From assembly GCF_009708005.2 (NCBI RefSeq), contig NZ_CP052757.1, forward strand, positions 558,001-622,000: a DNA stretch of 64,000 nucleotides. Reading direction: 5' to 3'. This stretch comes from Cellulosimicrobium protaetiae (GTDB lineage: Bacteria > Actinomycetota > Actinomycetes > Actinomycetales > Cellulomonadaceae). The position numbers and the translations under genes are program-made. The notes under the pieces were generated by a model. It worked only from the letters and a program-made list of their open reading frames with translations. It was not told where the DNA came from and ran no database searches. Shown piece after piece: positions 1 through 7,222 of the stretch; the first letter of the stretch is position 1; the number at the start of each line of letters is the position of its first letter.

Positions 1-804
1 GCGGACCTCGACGCCGACGGTCAGCCGGCAGCCGTCGTGCCCGTGGCCGGCGCCGTGCGCCAGTCCGTCGCCGTGGTCCCCGCCCAGGCGGGGCCCGAGG
101 ACCGCGGGCACCCCACCGTGCTCAACGAGCCGGGGCCCGCGCTCGACGACGCGGAGTGGGCGGCGCTCGTCGCCGCGTGCGTCGCGCAGGTCCGGCCGCC
201 CGCAGGCGTCGGGGTGCCCGACGTCGGCCCGGAGGCTCCGCCCGGAGCCGCGGCGTCGGCCGTGGTCGCCACGGTCTCGGGGTCGCTGCCGCCCGGCACG
301 ACGCGCGAGCGCGTCCTCGGGCTCGTCGGGGCGCTGCACGGCGCGGGCGCGCGCGTCCACGTCGACGTCTCGGGCCCCGGCCTGCTGTGGGCCGCCGACG
401 CCGGGGCCGACCTGCTCAAGCCCAACCGGTCCGAGCTCGCGGAGGCGACCGGCGCGGACGACCTGGTCGACGGTGTCGCCGAGCTGTTCCGGCGCGGCGC
501 GCGGGCCGTCGTCGTGACCGACGGCGAGCGCGGGCTCACCGCGTACGCGCCCGGCGCCGACACCGCGCGGCCCGTCGTGGTCGGCCGGGCACGCCTGGCC
601 GAGCCCGTCGCCGGCAACCCCACCGGGGCCGGCGACGCGGCGATGGCCGCGCTCGCCGTCGACCCCGACCAGCCCTGGGCGCGACGCCTCGCGCTCGCCG
701 CCGCGACGTCCGCCGCGGCCGTCCTGCAGCCCGTCGCGGGCGCCGTCGACCGCGCCGACGTCGACCGGCTGCACACCCACGTCCACACCGAACCGGAGAC
801 CTGA
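1..804 (+). CDS. PfkB-family sugar (phosphate) kinase, 5' end missing
   Basis: The gene enters from the left edge and is open from base 1, so the N-terminus is missing. About 267 residues remain. The C-terminal half shows the PfkB signature with the anion-hole and catalytic Asp in NPTGAGDAAMAAL (near 613-651), and a VSGSLPPGTT motif upstream typical of 1-phosphofructokinase and tagatose-6-phosphate kinase (LacC/FruK). Those enzymes phosphorylate a ketohexose phosphate at the expense of ATP. The aldolase start codon follows the stop directly, so the two are almost certainly one operon: kinase makes the bisphosphate, aldolase cleaves it. The substrate (fructose-1-P, tagatose-6-P or another) cannot be told from this fragment. 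Confidence 0.85.
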   Translation, partial: ADLDADGQPAAVVPVAGAVRQSVAVVPAQAGPEDRGHPTVLNEPGPALDDAEWAALVAACVAQVRPPAGVGVPDVGPEAPPGAAASAVVATVSGSLPPGTTRERVLGLVGALHGAGARVHVDVSGPGLLWAADAGADLLKPNRSELAEATGADDLVDGVAELFRRGARAVVVTDGERGLTAYAPGADTARPVVVGRARLAEPVAGNPTGAGDAAMAALAVDPDQPWARRLALAAATSAAAVLQPVAGAVDRADVDRLHTHVHTEPET

Positions 805-1641
805 ATGCCCCTCGTCACCACCGACCGCCTGCTCGACCCCGCCCGCGCCGAAGGGCGCGGCGTCGGCGCGTTCAACGTCATCCAGGTCGAGCACGCGGAG
901 GCGTTCGTCGCGGCCGCGACCCGCGTCGGGTCCGGGGTCGTGCTGCAGATCAGCCAGAACGCCGCGCGCTGGCACGGCGCGCTCGAGCCGATCGCCGCCG
1001 CGACCCTCGCGATCGCGCGCGCCGCCGACGTGCCGGTCGTCGTGCACCTCGACCACGCGGAGGACCGCGACCTCGTCACCGAGGCGATCGGGCTCGGCTT
1101 CACGTCCGTCATGTACGACGGCTCCGCGCTCGACTACGACGACAACGTCGCCGCGACCGCCGCGGTCGTGGCCGAGGCGCACGCGCGTGGCGTGTTCGTC
1201 GAGGCCGAGCTCGGCAAGGTCGGGGGCAAGGACGGCGTGCACGCACCCGGCGTGCGCACCGACCCCGCCGAGGCCGTCGCGTTCGTCGAGGCGACGGGCG
1301 TCGACGCGCTCGCCGTCGCCGTCGGGTCCTCGCACGCCATGACCGACCGGACCGCCTCGCTCGACTTCGCGCGCATCGCCGAGCTGCGCGCCGCCGTGCC
1401 CGTGCCGCTCGTGCTGCACGGGTCGTCCGGCGTGCCCGACGCGGACCTCACGCGCGCCGTCGAGACCGGCATGACCAAGATCAACGTCTCGACCCATCTC
1501 AACAACACGCTCACGACGGCGCTGCGCGCCTACCTCGACGCGAACCCCACCGTCGTCGACCCGCGCAAGTACCTCGGCGCCGGCCGTGACGCGATGCGCG
1601 ACGAGGTCGTGCGCCTCCTGGGAGTGCTCCGCGCACCCTGA
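805..1641 (+). CDS. Class II ketose-bisphosphate aldolase (tagatose/fructose bisphosphate type)
   Basis: Zinc-dependent class II aldolase of 278 residues, the usual size for GatY/KbaY/FbaA. It would split tagatose- or fructose-1,6-bisphosphate into DHAP and glyceraldehyde-3-phosphate in the cytoplasm. Visible hallmarks: HLDHAED at residues 81-87 (catalytic Asp83 and zinc His84), VEAELGKVGGKDG, GSSHAMTD, and LHGSSGV with a second zinc His. The C-terminal KYLGAGRDAMRDEV is typical. It starts with ATG immediately after the kinase stop and its ribosome-binding site lies inside the kinase gene, which indicates coupled translation. Sequence alone does not separate tagatose from fructose specificity. 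Confidence 0.9.
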   Translation: MPLVTTDRLLDPARAEGRGVGAFNVIQVEHAEAFVAAATRVGSGVVLQISQNAARWHGALEPIAAATLAIARAADVPVVVHLDHAEDRDLVTEAIGLGFTSVMYDGSALDYDDNVAATAAVVAEAHARGVFVEAELGKVGGKDGVHAPGVRTDPAEAVAFVEATGVDALAVAVGSSHAMTDRTASLDFARIAELRAAVPVPLVLHGSSGVPDADLTRAVETGMTKINVSTHLNNTLTTALRAYLDANPTVVDPRKYLGAGRDAMRDEVVRLLGVLRAP

Positions 1642-1653
1642 CCCGCCGAAACG

Positions 1654-1703
1654 GAACCCTGGTCCCCCGACGTAGAACCCCGGTCGGTCGAGGTAGAACC
1701 GTG
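1654..1703 (-). repeat. 21-bp tandem repeats, array A (inverted orientation)
   Basis: Two full 21-bp units (1654-1674, 1675-1695) and a partial third. Each begins GAACC on the plus strand. Read on the minus strand they match the units of the arrays at 2287-2450 and 2691-2770: TTC-TAC-TCG followed by a GACC-GG block. The array sits 12 bp after the aldolase stop and faces the other two arrays. Confidence 0.8.
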
Positions 1704-1738
1704 GTTCTTGTGCCCGACGGCGTGTGGCTGGGTTGGGT

Positions 1739-1837
1739 GGGCGGGGTGGGTGGTGGTGCCGCGTCTACCATCCGCCGCTCGTTCCTCGCGGCTCCCGCCA
1801 GGCCCGCCACGACGCGGCACCACCACCCACCCCGCCC
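1739..1837. repeat. 27-bp perfect inverted repeat with 45-nt spacer
   Basis: The left arm 1739-1765 (begins GGGCGGGGTGGG, ends GCCGCGTC) is the exact reverse complement of the right arm 1811-1837 (begins GACGCGGCACC, ends CCCGCCC). The 45-nt spacer holds a small CCGC/GCGG pairing. As RNA it would be an extremely stable 27-bp stem. It could end transcription of the kinase-aldolase operon about 100 nt upstream, or be a structured RNA. There is no T-tract. Confidence 0.8.
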
Positions 1838-1895
1838 GGCGTCGTCTCGCCCTGGTCTGTGCGCACCACTGGTGACTGCCCGCGTCGTGGGGTTC

Positions 1896-1955
1896 GTCTC
1901 GTGTCTCGTGTCTCGTGTCTCGTGTCTCGTGTCTCGTTCTCGTTCTCGTTCTCGT
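1896..1955. repeat. Heptamer/hexamer microsatellite
   Basis: Six perfect tandem copies of GTCTCGT (1896-1937) are followed by three copies of TCTCGT (1938-1955), then degenerate continuation. Change from a 7-bp to a 6-bp period inside one array suggests slippage. No coding context. Confidence 0.85.
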
Positions 1956-2286
1956 TCTCCCTGTCGTTGTCGTGGTCCGGCAGGGCGTCGCAGCGGCAGT
2001 GCCCCGTTCGTGCGTCACCGTCGCGGGGTGAGCCTCGTGCAGGGCTGGGCTTGTGGTTGTCGCTCGTCCCGGCGGTCTGACGGGCCGTGACCGCATGCTC
2101 GGCGGGCGGCAGCCGCATGGTCGGGCGTGCGGCCCGTCCCGTACGGGCTGGGGTGTCTGGCGGTGAACTGGGTGGCCTGCCGGGTCGCAGGGCCGACCGC
2201 GGTGCTTCGGAGGCCTGCGCGGCCTGGGTGGCCAGATGGCTTCTTGGCGACCTGGCCGCGGCGGGTGAGCGAACGCCGTCGGGCAC

Positions 2287-2450
2287 GGCCATGGTTCGAC
2301 CTTGGCCGACCATGGTTCTACGTCGGCCGACCACGGTTCTATCTCGGGGGACCGGGGTTTTATCTCGGCCGACCACGGTTCTACTTCGGCGGACCAGGGT
2401 CCTCTCTCGGACGACCGGGGTTCCTCCCTCGCGCGACCAGGGTCCCTCGG
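2287..2450 (+). repeat. 21-bp tandem repeats, array B
   Basis: Seven head-to-tail units of 21 bp (the last 22 bp) from 2295 to 2442 plus partial ends. The unit consensus is TTCTAYCTCGG followed by CCGACCACGG. Units differ at 2-6 positions, mostly in the middle GG/CC and the final base pairs. The 21-bp period equals two helical turns, so all units present the same DNA face. Confidence 0.85.
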
Positions 2451-2679
2451 GGCGGCAGGGGTGGTGGGCCCGCGCGCTGCCAGGTGGAAGAGAGCGCTGC
2501 GGGGGTGGGCGACCACGAGCTCAGGTGCGACGACGGCCGAGCGGTGGGGGTGGACTCGGATGCGAAGGGGCGTCAGAGCGGCGCTCCAAGAACCCACGGC
2601 CGAACGACCACGGTGACGGCGCCGCAGCCCCGAGCACCGAGACCACCCCCACCGCGGACCCGACCCCGCGGGCCTGAAG

Positions 2680-2770
2680 CCCGACCACGGTTCTATCTCG
2701 CGCGACCAGGGTTCTACCTCGGCCGACCACAGTTCTATCTCGGGCGACCGGGGTTCAATTTCGGCGAGAC
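2680..2770 (+). repeat. 21-bp tandem repeats, array C
   Basis: Three complete units (2691-2711, 2712-2732, 2733-2753) with a half unit on each side, in the same orientation and consensus as the array at 2287-2450. It stops about 35 bp before the palindrome that precedes the GH31 gene. Confidence 0.85.
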
Positions 2771-2805
2771 CTCTTGTGCTCCGGCGATCTGTGCGTGATG
2801 CTTGG

Positions 2806-2831
2806 TGCGTGATTCGACGAGGAATCACGCA
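2806..2831. promoter_or_regulatory. Perfect palindrome, likely operator of the GH31 gene
   Basis: TGCGTGATTC (2806-2815) and GAATCACGCA (2822-2831) are exact inverted arms around a 6-nt spacer. A further half-site TGCGTGAT lies at 2792. The stretch after it (AGAATAATGC) is unusually A/T-rich for this genome and could hold promoter elements. The site ends 88 bp before the GH31 start. No regulator gene is adjacent, so the binding protein is unknown. Confidence 0.6.
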
Positions 2832-2919
2832 GAATAATGCAGAGTCTGCCGGATCACTGACCAACGACCGCTCGTGCGCCGAACCCTCTGCGTCGAGCGA
2901 CCCCGGGCGAGGGAGCTCT

Positions 2920-5900
2920 ATGAAGCCAGTACGTCAGCGACACCCCGCGAGCCGCGCTCGCGGTCTGCACCCACGGGCCGCGGCGGCCGCGCTCGCCGCC
3001 GTCGCGCTCGTGGCCACCGGTCTCGTCGCGGTCCCCGCGGGCGCGGCGCCGACCGCCACCGAGACCACCGCCGCCACGACGGACGGGCCCACCCCGATCA
3101 CGCCGAAGCCCGTCACGCCGGAGGTCCCGGTCGCGGCGAACGGCACGCCGATCGGGGCGATCACCGCCGTCGAGCAGGACGGGAACGTCGTCACGCTGCG
3201 CGCCGCGAACGGTGCGGCCCGCGTGACGTTTCTCGACGACGCGACGCTGCGCGTCGAGGCGGACCCGAGCGGGTCGTTCACCGACCCGGCGAACACGCCG
3301 CAGGGCGACCCGGCCCGGACGTCGAACATCGTCGTCGGGACGGACGAGTTCACCGGCGCGACGCCGACCGTCGAGGACGGCGACACGATCACGCTCGCGA
3401 CGGACGCCGTGACGCTCACGGTCGACCGCGCGACGAGCCGCATGACGCTGACGCGCGCGGACGGCTCGGTCGTGTGGGAGGAGTCGGCGCCGATCACGTT
3501 CGGGTCGAACAGCGCGACCCAGCACCTCACGCCGAGCGCGGGGGAGCAGTTCCTCGGCGGCGGCATGCAGAACGGCCGCTCGATCCACACGGGCGCGACG
3601 ATCAACATCGCGCGCTCGTACGACTGGGACGACGACGGCTACCCCAACGCCGTGCCGTACTACATGACGAGCGCGGGCTACGGCGTCCTGCGCAACACGT
3701 TCGCGCGCGGCACGTACGCCTTCACGCAGGACGCGACGACGACGCACGAGGAGCGTCGCTTCGACGCCTACTACTTCGTCGGGGACTACAAGCAGTCGCT
3801 CGACGGCTACACGCAGCTCACGGGCCGGCCGCACATGCCGCCGGTCTACGCGCTCGAGTACGGCGACGCGGACTGCTACAACCGCTCGTCCGAGACCTAC
3901 AAGGCGCGCAACCCCAACTCGTGGAACGTCCCGGGCAAGCTCCGCACGCCGGACGCGCTCGAGGTCGCGCGCGACTTCGTCGAGCACGACATGCCGGGCG
4001 GCTGGATGCTCGTCAACGACGGCTACGGCTGCGAGTACGTCGAGCTCCCGGAGACGGTCGCCCAGATCGAGGCCGAGACCGGGATCAAGACCGGCCTGTG
4101 GACCGAGCGGTCCCTGACCAACCAGGCGTTCGAGGTCGGCGAGGCGGGCATCCGCCTGCGCAAGCTCGACGTCGCGTGGGTCGGCTCCGGCTACCGCATG
4201 GCGCTCACGGGCTGCGAGGCCGCGCACGACGGCATCGAGGCGAACTCGGACGCACGCGGCACCGCGCTCATGGTCGAGGGCTGGGCCGGCTCGCAGCGTT
4301 GCGGCATGCAGTGGACGGGCGACCACTCGGGCAACCTCGACGCGGTCCGCTGGCAGGTCCCCGCGCTCCTCAGCTCGGGCAACTCCGGCCAGGCGTTCAC
4401 GACCGGTGACGTGGACGGCATCTTCGGGGGGTCTGCGGAGTCCTACGTCCGCGACCTGCAGTGGAAGGCGTTCGCGCCCGCGCTGTACTCGATGAGCGGC
4501 TGGGCGTCGGTCGACAAGCGCCCGTGGCTCTACGGCGAGGAGGCCACGGAGATCAACCGGAAGTACCTCCAGCTCCGCCAGAAGCTCATGCCGTACGTCT
4601 ACACGCTGGCCGCGGAGTCGCACGCGTCGGGTACCCCGATGATGCGCTCGCTCGCGCTCGAGTACCCCGACGACCCGTACGCGTACGGCGCCGAGGCGAA
4701 CTCCGAGTTCCTGCTCGGCGAGGACTTCCTCGTCGCGCCGGTGTACACCGACTCCGACGTGCGTGACGGGATCTACCTCCCCGAGGGCCAGTGGGTCGAC
4801 TACTGGTCCGGCGCCCTGTACGACGGCGGTCGCGTCGTCGACGGCTACGCCGCGCCGCTCGACACGCTCCCGCTCTTCGTCCGCGCCGGGGCCGTCGTCC
4901 CGCAGGGCGAGGTCGCACGCAACGCGTCGCTCGTCGCCGAGGACTCGGCGATCACGCTCGACGTCTACCCGCAGGGCGAGAGCAGCTTCGAGCTCTACGA
5001 GGACGACGAGGTCACGCGGGCGTATGCCGACGGCGCGGCCTCGCGCCAGACGTTCTCGGTCACCGCTCCCGAGCAGGACGGCGGCGACGTCGTCGTGACG
5101 ATCGGCGAGCGCGAGGGCGACTACGCGGGCAAGGCCGCCGCGCGGCCCTACGCCCTCGACGTCCACACCGGGTCGGCCCCTGACGCGGTGAGCGTCGGCG
5201 GCGCCGAGCTCGGCGAGGTCGCGGACGCGGCCGCGCTGGAGGCCGCCGAGAGCGGCTGGTTCTACGACGCCGACGCCCAGGGCGGCGTGGTGCGGGTCAA
5301 GATCGCCGCCGTCGGGTCCGATGCGACGGCGACGATCACGCTGACGGGCACGAGCGCCGTCGGCGGCGAGGACTCGGACGCGCAGCGCGCGCACGTGTCC
5401 GTCGCGGTCGACGACCAGGTGTTCCAGGGCGAGGAGACGACGGCGCGCGTCACGTTCCACAACACCGGCACGAAGGCGAAGGACGGCGTCGAGATCACGC
5501 CAGTCGTCCCCGAGGGTTGGACGGTCGTGAGCTCCGAGGGCACGACGGCGGCGTCGGTCGAGCCGGGCGGCTCGCTCACGGCGACGTTCGTCGTCTCCCC
5601 GGGCTCGGGGTCGGCGGCGGGCGCGCAGAGCGTCGGCGGCACGGCGACCTACCTCGACGCCGCGGGCGGCGAGCGCTCGATCACGGGCACGAGCCAGATC
5701 GACGTCGCGTACGGCAGCCTCGCGGCGGCGTTCAACCACGTGTCCATCACGTCGGTCGCGACCAAGGGCGCCGGCAACTTCGACGGCGGCGGTGCCTCCT
5801 TCTCGGAGGACGCGCTCGCGGCCGCCGGGGCGACGTGGGGCGAGCCGCTCACCGTCCAGCGCGGCGAGGACACGATCGAGTTCCGGTGGCCCGACTCCGA

Positions 5901-7050
5901 GCCGGGCGTGCCCAACTCGATGGCGCTCGACGGCCAGACCGTGGCGCTCGGCGGGAAGGGGACGCACCTCGCGTTCCTCGGCTCGTCGGCCACGGGCGCG
6001 GGCGTCACGCCCGAGGTGACGATCACGTACGCGGACGGGACGACGTCGAAGCAGACGTTCTACTTCCCGAACTGGCTCATCCAGGCGTCGGGCCCGCTCA
6101 AGGACTCGGTCGTCGCGGTGGCCAGCAAGGGCCGCAACAACGCCAACAACCCGGACGGGTACGAGTACCCGACGTACAGCTACCAGGTGTACGCGAACGT
6201 CGCGCCGCTCAACCCGACCAAGGAGCTGCGGTCCGTGACGTTCCCGACCGGGACAACCGCCAAGCTGTTCGACGTGCGGCCCGTGACGCTCGGTCTGCCC
6301 GACGCGCCGTCGGGCGACGTGTGGGTGTCCGACCTCGAGTGGACCTCCGCGACGAACGGCTACGGCGTCATCGGTATCGACGTGGCGAACAAGGACTCCG
6401 CGTCGTCGCCCGACCTGCCGCTCGTCATCAACACCACGCCCGAGCTGAAGAAGACGTACGACAAGGGCCTGGGCGTGCACGCGGCGTCGAAGATCACGTA
6501 CTACCTGGGCGGCCAGTGCACGCGGTTCACCGCGGACACCGGTCTCGAGGACGGCTTCAACGGGTCGGTGATCTTCAAGGTGAACCTCGACGACGTGAAC
6601 CGCTACCAGGGCTCGACGTTCCAGGCCGGATTCCCGACCGAGACCGTCGACCTCGACCTCACGGGGGCGCACTACATCGACCTCGTCGTCGACGCGCCCG
6701 GGTCGATCAACGGCGCCCACGGCGTCTGGGGCGACGCGCGGTTCGAGTGCGGCGGCGAGGAGCCGCAGGTCGCGTTCTCGGTCGAGGCGCAGCCGCGCAC
6801 CATGGCCGGGAAGATCTACCTCGCGGTCCGCGTCGTCAACGACGAGGACGTGCCCGTCGACGTCACGGTCTCCACGCCGTACGGCGAGAAGACGTTCGCC
6901 GACGTGGCACCGGGCGCCAACGCCTACCAGTCCTTCGCGACCCGCCAGGTCGCGATCGACGCGGGCGAGGTCACCGTCTCGGTGACCAAGACCGTCGACG
7001 GCGAGGACGTCACGTCCGCGCAGACCGTCGGCTACGACGCGGCCGGGTAG
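2920..7050 (+). CDS. Secreted multidomain GH31 glycoside hydrolase
   Basis: A 1376-residue exported enzyme. The ATG at 2920 was chosen because GAGGGAG lies 7 nt upstream and a Sec signal peptide follows (Arg-rich start, hydrophobic core, cleavage near AGA-AP). The GH31 (beta/alpha)8 barrel spans roughly residues 230-640; Asp417 in KLDVAWVG is the probable nucleophile and Asp468 in WTGDHSGN the acid/base. A beta-sandwich region with LYEDDEV follows, then a NEW3-like Ig domain (about 825-910), an unassigned beta-rich domain (935-1130), an NPCBM galactose-binding domain (1130-1280) and a C-terminal module ending near VAPGANAYQSFA. GH31 members cleave alpha-glucosides, alpha-xylosides or alpha-galactosides; NPCBM and NEW3 hint at an alpha-galactosidase-type substrate, but this is inference. 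The C-terminal module recurs in the GH92 protein. Confidence 0.88.
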   Translation: MKPVRQRHPASRARGLHPRAAAAALAAVALVATGLVAVPAGAAPTATETTAATTDGPTPITPKPVTPEVPVAANGTPIGAITAVEQDGNVVTLRAANGAARVTFLDDATLRVEADPSGSFTDPANTPQGDPARTSNIVVGTDEFTGATPTVEDGDTITLATDAVTLTVDRATSRMTLTRADGSVVWEESAPITFGSNSATQHLTPSAGEQFLGGGMQNGRSIHTGATINIARSYDWDDDGYPNAVPYYMTSAGYGVLRNTFARGTYAFTQDATTTHEERRFDAYYFVGDYKQSLDGYTQLTGRPHMPPVYALEYGDADCYNRSSETYKARNPNSWNVPGKLRTPDALEVARDFVEHDMPGGWMLVNDGYGCEYVELPETVAQIEAETGIKTGLWTERSLTNQAFEVGEAGIRLRKLDVAWVGSGYRMALTGCEAAHDGIEANSDARGTALMVEGWAGSQRCGMQWTGDHSGNLDAVRWQVPALLSSGNSGQAFTTGDVDGIFGGSAESYVRDLQWKAFAPALYSMSGWASVDKRPWLYGEEATEINRKYLQLRQKLMPYVYTLAAESHASGTPMMRSLALEYPDDPYAYGAEANSEFLLGEDFLVAPVYTDSDVRDGIYLPEGQWVDYWSGALYDGGRVVDGYAAPLDTLPLFVRAGAVVPQGEVARNASLVAEDSAITLDVYPQGESSFELYEDDEVTRAYADGAASRQTFSVTAPEQDGGDVVVTIGEREGDYAGKAAARPYALDVHTGSAPDAVSVGGAELGEVADAAALEAAESGWFYDADAQGGVVRVKIAAVGSDATATITLTGTSAVGGEDSDAQRAHVSVAVDDQVFQGEETTARVTFHNTGTKAKDGVEITPVVPEGWTVVSSEGTTAASVEPGGSLTATFVVSPGSGSAAGAQSVGGTATYLDAAGGERSITGTSQIDVAYGSLAAAFNHVSITSVATKGAGNFDGGGASFSEDALAAAGATWGEPLTVQRGEDTIEFRWPDSEPGVPNSMALDGQTVALGGKGTHLAFLGSSATGAGVTPEVTITYADGTTSKQTFYFPNWLIQASGPLKDSVVAVASKGRNNANNPDGYEYPTYSYQVYANVAPLNPTKELRSVTFPTGTTAKLFDVRPVTLGLPDAPSGDVWVSDLEWTSATNGYGVIGIDVANKDSASSPDLPLVINTTPELKKTYDKGLGVHAASKITYYLGGQCTRFTADTGLEDGFNGSVIFKVNLDDVNRYQGSTFQAGFPTETVDLDLTGAHYIDLVVDAPGSINGAHGVWGDARFECGGEEPQVAFSVEAQPRTMAGKIYLAVRVVNDEDVPVDVTVSTPYGEKTFADVAPGANAYQSFATRQVAIDAGEVTVSVTKTVDGEDVTSAQTVGYDAAG

Positions 7051-7086
7051 CCGGCCGTCGCACCCGGGTTCGGCCGGGAGCACAAC

Positions 7087-7120
7087 GCGGGGCGGGTCGT
7101 TGCCGGACGACCCGCCCCGC
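7087..7120 (+). terminator. Hairpin terminator after GH31
   Basis: A perfect 14-bp stem (GCGGGGCGGGTCGT, 7087-7100, with its complement at 7107-7120) closes a 6-nt loop, 36 nt after the GH31 stop. There is no U-tract, as is common in high-GC actinomycetes. Confidence 0.75.
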
Positions 7121-7222
7121 GCCGTGCCCGGCCGCACCGGTCCTGCCCGCGGCGGTCGAGGCCGGCCCGTCACCGGACTCCGCTACCCTGCACGAGCCGA
7201 CCGCGACGAGAGGACCCGCCCG

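Larger units (their letters stand above)
1642..2919. other. Repeat-rich, gene-free region of about 1.28 kb
   Basis: No convincing gene is present. Several open frames cross it, but they follow from the 21-bp period (seven codons) of the repeats and from low stop density at high GC; their translations are Arg/Pro- or WS/EPWS-rich low-complexity strings without domains. From left to right it holds an inverted copy of a 21-bp repeat array, a large perfect inverted repeat, a heptamer/hexamer array, two direct 21-bp arrays, then a palindrome and the leader of the GH31 gene. Compared with flanking genes it is richer in simple sequence. It may be a regulatory, structural or relic mobile region. Confidence 0.7.

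Noticed and set aside
2287-2770. CRISPR array
   Set aside because: Units are tandem with no spacers and no cas genes are present.
1701-2798. Several 70-223 residue frames in the repeat region
   Set aside because: They arise from the 21-bp period; no domains, no consistent codon bias or ribosome-binding sites.
2854-7173. 1439-residue open frame antisense to GH31
   Set aside because: No stops because of high GC; product is Arg-rich low-complexity, has no start with ribosome-binding site, and the GH31 strand carries the domains.
7100-7222. ATG at 7100 as start of the Pro-rich membrane protein
   Set aside because: It falls in the GH31 terminator hairpin; the ATG at 7223 has a ribosome-binding site.
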